This document shows positions 8,535-15,453 of a DNA stretch of 22,409 nt, in pieces. The DNA is taken from the IMG/VR virus record IMGVR_UViG_3300010885_024105, positions 1 through 22,409 of that record; one strand, 5' to 3'. The notes below the pieces were generated by a model, which was given only the letters and a program-made list of their open reading frames with translations, ran no database searches and was not told the origin of the DNA. Made by a program: the position numbers and the translations under genes. How positions within the stretch are numbered: the first letter of the stretch is position 1; every line of letters begins with the position of its first letter. Source of the stretch: a virus.

Positions 8535-8954
8535 CTACTTTAGCACAGACCAAGCCCCGGAGCCTAGACGTAAAAACGTGGCCACTTCAGCGGGCTTCAC
8601 CAAGGCCCGGTGGTGTGCTGCCCCCTTCTGGTCGCCCGCTGCCTCCAACAGGCCCAACCCCCGCTGGGGAAGCATAGGTAGGTTAAGTATGGCTGCGTAG
8701 ACGTTGTGTGCCTCCTCCCGCCCAGTCAAAGGCATTGTCATAAATAGGCCGACATCGTGCATAGTCTCCACAATCATGGATACGTGGTCAGGACCGATGC
8801 GTGACGATAGCACGGCACACTTGACCTTCAGCTTACTGTTGCCGAACTTGACGGTCTGGTCGCTGTTCCCGGTGAGTCTTTGCCCGTCGCGGGTGAGGTC
8901 CATGCCTACAACGTCTGCTAGCATATACATGTCGGTGTATAGTGGTTCTATCAT
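8535..8954 (-). CDS. Hypothetical protein upstream of DNA polymerase
   Basis: I do not recognise this 139-residue product. It is soluble, with no membrane segment, and ends in a TAG in the same reading frame as the polymerase gene that follows, so readthrough would fuse the two. The ATG at 8952-8954 lies just past the TGA of the previous gene and is preferred to a TTG at 8988-8990, which would overlap that gene by 34 nt; the Shine-Dalgarno is weak for both. Proximity suggests a replication-associated role, but nothing in the sequence proves it. Confidence 0.75.
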   Translation of the reverse strand: MIEPLYTDMYMLADVVGMDLTRDGQRLTGNSDQTVKFGNSKLKVKCAVLSSRIGPDHVSMIVETMHDVGLFMTMPLTGREEAHNVYAAILNLPMLPQRGLGLLEAAGDQKGAAHHRALVKPAEVATFLRLGSGAWSVLK

Positions 8955-8956
8955 CT

Positions 8957-9196
8957 TCACGATAGTTGCCCCCCTGCAATGCCGGACCAAACCACCTTGT
9001 CTTTTTTGATGGTGGCCACCCAGGTCCCCATATGTATCCCCATATAGCTGGCCAGGAAACCTACCGTGTAGGGTTCTTCTTTCTCGACAACAGCGGTGTG
9101 TAACGATACCTGAGCGGTTGATAGTCCGGCAAACAGCGGGCCGACTTCGACAACATCGGATACGTCCAGACTGCGTAGCGTGTCAGCGTCTAACAT
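8957..9196 (-). CDS. Small hypothetical protein
   Basis: The 79-residue product is not recognised. It is rich in short alternating hydrophobic stretches (GTWVATIKKDKVVWSGI), suggesting a small beta protein. The start is ATG at 9194-9196 with a strong AAGGAGG 6 nt upstream, and it ends in TGA just before the next start. It belongs to the same run as its neighbours. Confidence 0.75.
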   Translation of the reverse strand: MLDADTLRSLDVSDVVEVGPLFAGLSTAQVSLHTAVVEKEEPYTVGFLASYMGIHMGTWVATIKKDKVVWSGIAGGQLS

Positions 9197-9211
9197 TCTG
9201 ATCCTCCTTGA

Positions 9212-10177
9212 TCACTTGCCCTTATTCACGATTAAAAATATATTGGGTATGCTCGTGTTGAACACAGCCCCAACACCGAGCAACACGGCACCTAAGCACT
9301 TGGCAGCAGTCAAGTGGTCGCCTACTGATAAATGCAACGAAGCGTATTCTGATCCATTCGCTAGGTGCGCCCCGAAACCTAGACTATCAAGGGCCGTCCC
9401 ATATTTTTTCCAGTTAGCACCTTCCACCCGCATAGACAGTTGGCTTTGCAGATACCGGGCCGCAAGCTTGATGTTCGTGTTACCAGCCATCAGAAAATAA
9501 CGGCTGCCTGAAGAACTAGCACTCACCGGCTGATACAGGTGCGTTGCGTCCCGCAGCTTGACGGTCTCTGCCAAATCCATAGCGTCAACAGACACAGGTG
9601 ACCAAAGTGCTGTAGGAGACCCCTCCGCCTTGTCACCAGCAGCGTCATCCGAAATGTCTGTGTCTGGAGTTTCAGCTATGTCTTTGTGTTTCTTCAGCAA
9701 AGTCATAGCGGATGCGAAAGCGACATCCGGACCTATCGGCAAACCCCCGACTCCGAAGGCTTTAGCTACCTCCCCCAGAGAAGCCACCTTTACAGGTTCT
9801 AACCCCTTACCGTATCCGGGGGGCTTAACCGTCTGGCTGTAAAATCCTACGTTACCTCCACCAGCATCGGTCAATCCCAGGCTTACAAGGTCGGAAGCAG
9901 AGCCAGCAGCATGCACCTGTTTGATCGAGGACTGCACCTGCATACGCAATGCTTGCTTAGCAAGCCCCGATAATGTCCCTTGTTTCAGGGCTAGCAGGTG
10001 TTGCATCTTCACCGGGACTGATAGGCTGATTGAAGCGTCCTTGCTCTGGACCCTAATTTCGTTGGCCATGACGAACACCTGCACGCCTGCCGCAATTGCC
10101 TCTGCCACTAGATGTGGATCGACGGCAAGCAGTATCAGAAGTTCCTGTGGAGACACCCCTTTCACCGTTATGGCCAC
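9212..10177 (-). CDS. Hypothetical protein, 321 aa
   Basis: I do not recognise the family. The N-terminal ~65 residues look like a mixed alpha/beta segment. A Gly-rich stretch (GGGNVGFYSQ, about 110-119) and an acidic linker (DTDISDDAAGDKAEG, about 172-186) divide it into at least two parts. The C-terminal ~110 residues have no signal peptide; GAVLLGVGAVFNTSIPNIFLIV is hydrophobic enough to be a buried helix or a single membrane-associated segment. The start is GTG at 10175-10177 with AGGAG 8 nt upstream. It is the first gene after a gap holding a perfect -35-like box. Confidence 0.8.
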   Translation of the reverse strand: MAITVKGVSPQELLILLAVDPHLVAEAIAAGVQVFVMANEIRVQSKDASISLSVPVKMQHLLALKQGTLSGLAKQALRMQVQSSIKQVHAAGSASDLVSLGLTDAGGGNVGFYSQTVKPPGYGKGLEPVKVASLGEVAKAFGVGGLPIGPDVAFASAMTLLKKHKDIAETPDTDISDDAAGDKAEGSPTALWSPVSVDAMDLAETVKLRDATHLYQPVSASSSGSRYFLMAGNTNIKLAARYLQSQLSMRVEGANWKKYGTALDSLGFGAHLANGSEYASLHLSVGDHLTAAKCLGAVLLGVGAVFNTSIPNIFLIVNKGK

Positions 10178-10235
10178 TGTATCAACTCCTGTAGGTATTG
10201 GTTTATGTGTCTATCGTCTTAGTAATGCGTGGGAG

Positions 10236-10241
10236 TGTCAA
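10236..10241 (-). promoter_or_regulatory. Possible promoter -35 box next to a palindrome
   Basis: The minus strand reads TTGACA, a perfect sigma-70 -35 hexamer, three bases downstream of the palindrome at 10244-10257 and pointing to the gene starting at 10177. The best -10 at 17-bp spacing is only GACGAT (three of six matches), so the promoter is uncertain. Confidence 0.25.
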
Positions 10242-10930
10242 TTTGCAGTTAGCTGCAAACCCTTCGGGGCATTCCACACCGACCGTAGATCAAACTGGTG
10301 ACGTGCCGTGGTTTTGTCGGGGAACGGTGACGTAACCTTGCTTGCTGGTTTCTTGGCTTGGTTATGGAAAACAGTGTCGGGTGCTTGCATTACATGAGAA
10401 TGCTCTTTGTGCCCGGTGATCTTCTTCACGCCGTAGAATTTATGCAGCCAGTTAACCTGCTCTGCGCTCTCCACGGCCTTATGGCAGTAATGCTCACGGA
10501 CATACGTTGTGGCATCTTTCTCCCCCGTCATCTGGCACACCAGGGCCGCGAAGAACATACCTGTGCGACCGTGCCCTCCGATGCACCCACAATGAACCTT
10601 CAAACCGGCTTTCAACGAGTCAGCCACGAACAGCAAGGCTTCATCGAAGTCGGCCTTGTTACGCGGGACGCCCATGTCGGGTATTTCGATGAAAAGGTCT
10701 TGCCCCGGAACCCAAGGCAAAGACTTCCGTGAAAGACGCATACCCGAGTCGAACCCTACGTATACGTGCGCGTCTGTCACTTTTGGATGGATGCACGACC
10801 CTCCATGGATAAAATGGTCCCCCACTAGCATGGGTTTGTGCGTTTCGTAGCATTTGTGTGAAGGCTGTCTTTTAGACCCCCAATGTTCTTCGTCTTGTGG
10901 CTCCAATTCCCACCAGTTCTGCTTTGCCAT
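10238..10930 (-). CDS. Cysteine-dependent (dual-specificity-like) phosphatase 1
   Basis: This 230-residue protein carries the protein tyrosine/dual-specificity phosphatase signature. The P-loop CIGGHGRTG (C116-x5-R122) is preceded by VHCG (H113, C114), and a general-acid loop IPDMGVP has D85, the usual ~30 residues upstream. It should hydrolyse phosphate monoesters on Tyr/Ser/Thr, or on RNA 5' ends or other small substrates as some family members do. Two Cys near the P-loop allow redox control. The C-terminal ~60 residues are a basic extension ending in the palindrome-encoded LQLTAN. The start is ATG at 10928-10930 with AAGGAG 7 nt upstream. A paralogue lies at 12100-12624. Confidence 0.85.
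   Translation of the reverse strand: MAKQNWWELEPQDEEHWGSKRQPSHKCYETHKPMLVGDHFIHGGSCIHPKVTDAHVYVGFDSGMRLSRKSLPWVPGQDLFIEIPDMGVPRNKADFDEALLFVADSLKAGLKVHCGCIGGHGRTGMFFAALVCQMTGEKDATTYVREHYCHKAVESAEQVNWLHKFYGVKKITGHKEHSHVMQAPDTVFHNQAKKPASKVTSPFPDKTTARHQFDLRSVWNAPKGLQLTAN
10244..10257 (+). repeat. Dispersed palindrome at the phosphatase 1 C-terminus
   Basis: TGCAGTTAGCTGCA matches TGCARTTARNTGCA exactly. It covers the codons just before the phosphatase 1 stop and lies upstream of a TTGACA box for the next gene. Confidence 0.85.
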
Positions 10931-10941
10931 ACCCAGTCTCC

Positions 10942-12042
10942 TTACGCCGCTCTAGCGGGTTTGAATTTCGGAACGTATTGCCCAGGCATAATCTCCCAAT
11001 TGTCTTTCAGGAATTGTGCCTTCTTCTCCTCGGCAAACTTGGCGTCTGCAATGGCCTTCGCCTTTACCAAGGCTGCCTTATTAGCCTGCATCTTGTCTGC
11101 GTCTGTAGACCATGTAGAGGCCCCGTGCTTCTGGAGTTGCTCAGTCTTATACATGGGGTATTTTTTGTTGGAGCCGAGAGCCTCCACCTTGAACCAGTCA
11201 ATGTAATCCCCGACAGTTCCGTTGCTCCACGTCTTCACCAAAGTCATGTTCGTGCTCAGGTGGCTGGGAGTGTGCAGGGAATACTTACCGGATAGCACGG
11301 CCTCAGGTATCTGCCCAGACCGCTGAATATCCAATATTTCCAGTAACTCAGAACTATGCTTTGAATACAGCATACCTTTATTGAATATCGGTCCGTTATT
11401 GTGGGACAGCGTCCATACGGTGTCCAGCATCATTTCCGCTGTAAATTCACCCGACACGAAGCGGCATAGACAGTCGGTCACCTGACCCCATGCAGGGCCA
11501 CCGTAACCGCCGTTAAATTTACCATTGTAGAATATGTGCCTCAGACTGTTCACGTAATCCCCCAGGCCTCCTAACATGTGACTGGCCAGGAGATTTTTGT
11601 AAGCGTCCGTGGAACCGCACCCCGATATTTGCTTGTTGAACGAACTGAACTCCACACCAAATGTATCCGCAACGTTCGAATACAGTTTTTCGTTCTTGTA
11701 TACGTGACGGCTCTCACGAGTGCATATCAAGGTTAGGTAGTAAAACGCACGCACAGCCATCTCACTCATAATGTCGTAATACTGTTCGACGAAGTCTCGG
11801 GCACCGGGGGCCAAAGGCTCGTAGGGGTCGAACTTCTTGGCTATCTCCGCCACCCCGTGGTTCATTCCGTAAAACACCAGGGCCTCTGTATCAGGTTGGC
11901 ATGTGGCCTGAATGTCTGTCTTCATAAAGGCGGATATGGCCTGGGTTACTTTCCAAGTGGGGACCGCACTCAAGTCCCGCGAAGTAGTCAGCGGTCGTGA
12001 GGTGTGGAAAGCAAGAGTGTCTTGCGGGTCTGTCAGGGCCAT
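10942..12042 (-). CDS. Unknown conserved-looking protein between two phosphatases
   Basis: The 366-residue product is not recognised. It is mainly helical, with an aromatic core (ARDFVEQYYDIMSEMAVRAF), a Gly-rich segment (YNGKFNGGYGGPAWGQ, about 170-185) and a striking polar motif, LSHNNGPIFNKG, near residues 210-221 that could be a catalytic or binding loop. The last ~60 residues form a lysine/alanine-rich helix likely to be coiled coil. No membrane segment is visible. The start is ATG at 12040-12042 with AGGA 8-9 nt upstream. Its position between two paralogous phosphatases suggests a shared pathway, perhaps as substrate or partner (inference). Confidence 0.8.
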   Translation of the reverse strand: MALTDPQDTLAFHTSRPLTTSRDLSAVPTWKVTQAISAFMKTDIQATCQPDTEALVFYGMNHGVAEIAKKFDPYEPLAPGARDFVEQYYDIMSEMAVRAFYYLTLICTRESRHVYKNEKLYSNVADTFGVEFSSFNKQISGCGSTDAYKNLLASHMLGGLGDYVNSLRHIFYNGKFNGGYGGPAWGQVTDCLCRFVSGEFTAEMMLDTVWTLSHNNGPIFNKGMLYSKHSSELLEILDIQRSGQIPEAVLSGKYSLHTPSHLSTNMTLVKTWSNGTVGDYIDWFKVEALGSNKKYPMYKTEQLQKHGASTWSTDADKMQANKAALVKAKAIADAKFAEEKKAQFLKDNWEIMPGQYVPKFKPARAA

Positions 12043-12072
12043 ATCCGACTTCCTGGGTGGTTAGGTGGTAGA

Positions 12073-12103
12073 ACTATACTAACTGGATGCCGGGGTGGGT
12101 CAA
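12073..12103 (-). promoter_or_regulatory. Possible sigma-70 promoter
   Basis: The minus strand has TTGACC (12098-12103), then TAGTAT at 16-bp spacing or TATAGT (12073-12078) at 19-bp spacing, in the 57-base gap upstream of the gene starting at 12042. Matches are good but the spacing is imperfect. Nothing else is visible in this gap. Confidence 0.3.
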
Positions 12104-12624
12104 ATAGGTATTGTGACACTCAATCCCATGAGCTTGCGAATGCCATACAACATAAACGCACGCCGCACGGGCCTAATATCGTAACGGTCAATGAAAGCTT
12201 CTTGCTGATTGGTCTCAACCGCGTGACCCAAGTAAGCTGCACGCACATGCAATATTGGGAACGCAATTCCGTGTATCTTCGCCACTAGAGACAGGAACAA
12301 TCCTGTGCGGCCAATTCCCCCGGCGCACCCCACATACACCGGGCGACCTTCTGAAGCTTCGATGTATACCCTCAGTAAGGCAGCGTTCAGGCGATTAATG
12401 TCTGCTGGGACCGAGAAATCAGCGATTGGCATACTAAATGTGCCCGGCTGCTGGGTAAAACTGTTGGGGACCTCCAACAGGCAGAACCCCATCATGTCGA
12501 GGTCTGTCATGTATCGGTTCCGGTAAGGACCCCCATGCATAATCACCTGCGGGAGAAACGCTAAAGGTCGCTTGTTCAAAACAAGAACGCCATTAGCTCC
12601 GGGAAGTTTTTTTATCTGCTGCAT
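12100..12624 (-). CDS. Cysteine-dependent phosphatase 2
   Basis: This second phosphatase-fold protein (174 residues) has the P-loop CAGGIGRTG (C100-x5-R106) and an upstream acid loop IADFSVP (D69), so the catalytic Cys, Arg and Asp are all present. The residue before the Cys is Gly (YVGC) rather than the usual His, which may change the Cys pKa or substrate range. The C-terminal half is helical (FIDRYDIRPVRRAFMLYGIRK without any membrane segment). I place the start at ATG 12622-12624, 5 nt after AAGGAGG. A TTG at 12643-12645 is in frame but lies upstream of that ribosome binding site. It is a paralogue of phosphatase 1, with little similarity outside the catalytic loops. Confidence 0.83.
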   Translation of the reverse strand: MQQIKKLPGANGVLVLNKRPLAFLPQVIMHGGPYRNRYMTDLDMMGFCLLEVPNSFTQQPGTFSMPIADFSVPADINRLNAALLRVYIEASEGRPVYVGCAGGIGRTGLFLSLVAKIHGIAFPILHVRAAYLGHAVETNQQEAFIDRYDIRPVRRAFMLYGIRKLMGLSVTIPI

Positions 12625-12647
12625 CATGCCCTCCTTGGCATTCAAGG

Positions 12648-12938
12648 TTATTTACTGTCAGGAAAGTGTTTAGCTATAGCCTGTATAACTCGTTCTTTAT
12701 CCAGCAGGCGTTGTTCTTCTGTCCGGTGGCTGGATACCACCGTTACCAAAGTGTGCACTCCTTCTACTACCCCCGCCTCCACTCGGAGCACGTAGCCCCC
12801 ATTGCGGCGGTTACCCCAAGCATGCGTGACTGGCGCGCTCCACCGCGCGAGTCTAGCTAGCTCAATCCCTGTTATACCCAAGGCCCCTGCCTGCTCCATG
12901 GCCGCAGGGGAAATTTCAAACTCCCTAAACCCGGCCAT
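12648..12938 (-). CDS. Small hypothetical protein, 96 aa
   Basis: Not recognised. A short N-terminal helical region is followed by a likely beta-hairpin (GGYVLRVEAGVVEGVHTLVTVV) and a charged C-terminal helix. The start is ATG at 12936-12938 with GAGGAA about 9 nt upstream, and the TAA lies 23 nt before the start of the downstream phosphatase 2 gene. The tight spacing places it in one operon with the CsrA-like gene and the phosphatase. Confidence 0.7.
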   Translation of the reverse strand: MAGFREFEISPAAMEQAGALGITGIELARLARWSAPVTHAWGNRRNGGYVLRVEAGVVEGVHTLVTVVSSHRTEEQRLLDKERVIQAIAKHFPDSK

Positions 12939-12941
12939 AAA

Positions 12942-13223
12942 TTACGTATTCCTCTCCCCTCGATACAGCCGGCCTCGAACGATTGCTAGCCTTCGAGGGG
13001 CTTCAATAGCCAAGCGAGCTAAAACCGCGTCTGGCTTGGTGCCGGCTGAAACGAACACGTCGGCCATTATCTCCACAGCGCGTTCATCCGTAATGGTGAA
13101 CAAATCACCGTTTACTGCCCTGCGTAGAACAAATTGGGTATCAGCGGTTACGTTATGGACATAGAATTGCTCCTCCCCTACGTAGAAATCCTGACCAGTC
13201 TTCAACGACAATACCAGAGGCAT
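12942..13223 (-). CDS. CsrA/RsmA-like RNA-binding regulator (divergent)
   Basis: The 93-residue protein resembles CsrA split by an insertion. The N-terminus LVLSLKTGQDFYVGEEQFYV aligns by eye with CsrA strands 1-3 (LVLxRKxGExIxIGD). The C-terminus ARLAIEAPRRLAIVRGRLYR aligns with the conserved VRIGVNAPKEVSVHREEIY segment. About 35 residues, probably with a short helix, are inserted between them. The strand-1 arginines that bind RNA in CsrA are largely absent (LSLK), but the basic strand-5 region is retained. CsrA proteins bind GGA motifs in mRNA leaders to control translation. It lies directly downstream of the PPDK-like gene. The start is ATG at 13221-13223 with AAGGA upstream. The family match is by eye only. 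Confidence 0.5.
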   Translation of the reverse strand: MPLVLSLKTGQDFYVGEEQFYVHNVTADTQFVLRRAVNGDLFTITDERAVEIMADVFVSAGTKPDAVLARLAIEAPRRLAIVRGRLYRGERNT

Positions 13224-13234
13224 CCTGCCAATCC

Positions 13235-15418
13235 TTATGCTGCTTTGGCATTGGACAACGCCATATACACAGCATACTCCACAGGGGCACCCATTGGAAC
13301 CGTCTTGACCGCGTAGCCGGCACTATTTAGAGCCGCCTTAATTACTGCCCAAGCATGCGATCCCCCGATTACATCTGTAATGAACTCGTTAGACACCTCA
13401 CAGGCACGGTTCAACGTGTCGGCCAGGGTCTTAGCCTTCTCCGTTACTATGTAACCGTTCGTCTCCAAATTGACCACAGTATGGGGCATTAAAGGCCCCC
13501 CGCACACGGTTGGTCCTGTCCCCAATGCCTGCCCGTCAACTATCATAAATTGGTAGCCTTTCATGTTGAACCATTCTGGGTCAACGTATGGGGCTTCCCC
13601 GACACATGCAAGCAATTGGTGATCCTGCCCGATAACCTTGGGAGGCGTGACATCCATATAGGTGAAAGCGGCTGCTTTGGTTTCTGCAACTCGCTCCAGT
13701 ATTTCTTGTAGCTTTGCAGGTTGCCCCCAATACGCGGACAGTGGAATATTCCTTGGCCCTTTACCTATTTCGGACAGGTCTGAAGTGGTTTCCACAAAAC
13801 CAAGCGTGTTCATACAAATCCCCTTGAACCATGCCAAATCTGGGTCAGATGTAGCATCCTGCACGGGGACTTCTGTGTCGATCCATACCCGGCCAGTGGC
13901 TCCACAAAGCGCCACCTTCTTACCCTCCAAGTAAGACAATTCGATGGGGAGGCCTCGGCAGCCTACAATACAGGGCTTGTCCATAGCCCTAGCTACCACG
14001 GCTGCGTGACTGGTCGATCCACCTGTCCGGGTTAGGATGCCTTGTGCCTTGAACATTCCCGCGATGTCGTCGGGGTTGGTCTCGTTGGTAACCAAGATGC
14101 AAGGCTCTTTGCAATTAACTGCAGCGTCCGCTGTCAGGACAACCACCCCAATGGCTACGCCGGGGGAGGCCCCATTGCCTTCCAAGTGCGGGGGCTGTTT
14201 GAAGTTAGCTGCAATCGTCGGGCGTCGCAGAACCTTGTATTGCGCAACGGTCACACGTTTGAGGACTTCGCTTTCAGTAATGGTACCGTGTTCGCAGAAA
14301 TGCTTCGCAATCTTCACGGCTGCCAGGGCCGAGCGCTTCCCAATGCGGCACTGCAGCAACCATAGCTTCTTGTCTTGGACTGTGAACTCAATGTCCATCA
14401 TATCCGAGTAATGACCCTCCAGGGTGGTGGTGAGTGTCATCAGTTCGTGATGCACAACCCCCCAACCCAAATCGTCCAGTTCCGGGGGCCTGTGGGGCTT
14501 GCACATGGCCTTGATCTTCAAGGGCGTGCGGATACCCGCCACCACATCTTCACCCTGCGCATTGGGCAGAAACTCCCCCAACGCCACATCTTCCCCCGTG
14601 GACGGGTCCTTGCTGAAAAGGACTCCAGTCCCGCTACTCATGCCAGTGTTACCGAACACCATACACTGAACAGTTACAGCGGTGCCCATAGCGGCTGGGA
14701 TATTATGAATACGACGATACTCAATGGCTCGCGGGTTCATCCAACTATCAAAAACAGCCATCACTGCCGAACTCAATTGTTCTTCCACAGTCTGGGGGAA
14801 ATACTGGTTCGTGTGCACCTTGAATATGCCGCCAAAGATTGTTACCAACTCGACCAATGCGTCGGCGTTCAGGTCCGCGTCGTGGATCACCTTCTTCTGG
14901 AATTTGAGCTTTGTCAAAGCCGCTTCAAATTCGTCCGAAGGCACCCCATATGCTGTGTGGCCAAGCATCTGTATCAGTCGGCGTTGGCTGTCTCGTGCTG
15001 CGCGCAGGCTAAGCCTATCCGCCCAATCGTTGACGGTGTCATGTGTAAGTCCCACGTTCAAGATGGTGTCCATCATCCCCGGCATGGAAACTGGCGCCCC
15101 CGACCGAACCGACACGAGAGGGGCATACCCCATCAAGTCTGTGAGTGCATCATACATTTCCATTACTTCTAGCATCAAGTCGGCAATGAAATTTTGAACT
15201 TCGGGGGTGTGAACCGTATACTCTTGCACGAGTAGGGCTTCGTATGCTTTACACACATCCGTTGTAATTGTGAAGCCTGGGGGCACCGGGATGCCGAGAT
15301 TGGCCATCTCTGCCAAATTGGCTCCCTTACCCCCCAGCAACATAGCCATGCTTGCATCCCCATCAGCAACTTTCCCGCTGACATTGGGCATTCCGAAAGT
15401 GTAAATTCGTTTGGCCAC
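13235..15418 (-). CDS. PPDK-like ATP-grasp/phosphohistidine protein lacking the PEP barrel
   Basis: The 727-residue product is clearly related to pyruvate phosphate dikinase. The ATP-grasp domain is at ~20-380, with GGKGANLAEM (29-38), SVRSGAPVSMPGMMDTILN (R104), FPQTVEEQL, a long NPRAIEYRRIHNIPAAMGTAV block, NAQGEDVVAGIRTP and LLQCRIGKR. The swivelling phosphohistidine domain at ~400-520 has TGGSTSHAAVVAR with H470. Bacterial PPDK continues into a ~350-residue TIM barrel that binds PEP/pyruvate. Here that is replaced by ~190 residues I cannot identify, so the acceptor is unknown. The first half-reaction (ATP and Pi to phosphohistidine) looks intact; PEP synthesis does not. The start is GTG at 15416-15418 with AAGGAGG 5 nt upstream. 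Two palindromes lie inside. Confidence 0.9.
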   Translation of the reverse strand: MAKRIYTFGMPNVSGKVADGDASMAMLLGGKGANLAEMANLGIPVPPGFTITTDVCKAYEALLVQEYTVHTPEVQNFIADLMLEVMEMYDALTDLMGYAPLVSVRSGAPVSMPGMMDTILNVGLTHDTVNDWADRLSLRAARDSQRRLIQMLGHTAYGVPSDEFEAALTKLKFQKKVIHDADLNADALVELVTIFGGIFKVHTNQYFPQTVEEQLSSAVMAVFDSWMNPRAIEYRRIHNIPAAMGTAVTVQCMVFGNTGMSSGTGVLFSKDPSTGEDVALGEFLPNAQGEDVVAGIRTPLKIKAMCKPHRPPELDDLGWGVVHHELMTLTTTLEGHYSDMMDIEFTVQDKKLWLLQCRIGKRSALAAVKIAKHFCEHGTITESEVLKRVTVAQYKVLRRPTIAANFKQPPHLEGNGASPGVAIGVVVLTADAAVNCKEPCILVTNETNPDDIAGMFKAQGILTRTGGSTSHAAVVARAMDKPCIVGCRGLPIELSYLEGKKVALCGATGRVWIDTEVPVQDATSDPDLAWFKGICMNTLGFVETTSDLSEIGKGPRNIPLSAYWGQPAKLQEILERVAETKAAAFTYMDVTPPKVIGQDHQLLACVGEAPYVDPEWFNMKGYQFMIVDGQALGTGPTVCGGPLMPHTVVNLETNGYIVTEKAKTLADTLNRACEVSNEFITDVIGGSHAWAVIKAALNSAGYAVKTVPMGAPVEYAVYMALSNAKAA
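14110..14123 (+). repeat. Dispersed palindrome inside the PPDK-like gene, copy 1
   Basis: TGCAATTAACTGCA matches TGCARTTARNTGCA exactly. The gene reads it in a different codon phase (AVNC) from the copies that encode L-Q/H-L-T/I-A, showing the conservation is at DNA level. Confidence 0.85.
14200..14213 (+). repeat. Dispersed palindrome inside the PPDK-like gene, copy 2
   Basis: TGAAGTTAGCTGCA has one mismatch to the consensus. It is 90 bp from copy 1 in the same orientation, the closest pair in the window. Confidence 0.65.
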
Positions 15419-15453
15419 GTGGCCCTCCTTGGCCTGTTGTGGTTTTGGTATGC

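Noticed and set aside
12237-12250. TGCACGCACATGCA as another palindrome family member
   Set aside because: It has the TGCA arms at the right spacing but none of the RTTAR core, so it is probably chance.
14375-15172. Plus-strand open frame of 265 codons opposite the PPDK-like gene
   Set aside because: The minus frame has unmistakable PPDK motifs here; the plus frame has no start signal or recognisable sequence.
15175-15384. Minus-strand open frame inside the start of the PPDK-like gene
   Set aside because: It lies out of frame within strongly PPDK-like sequence and has no ribosome binding site. It is the frame into which the 15454 gene would run if TAG were sense.
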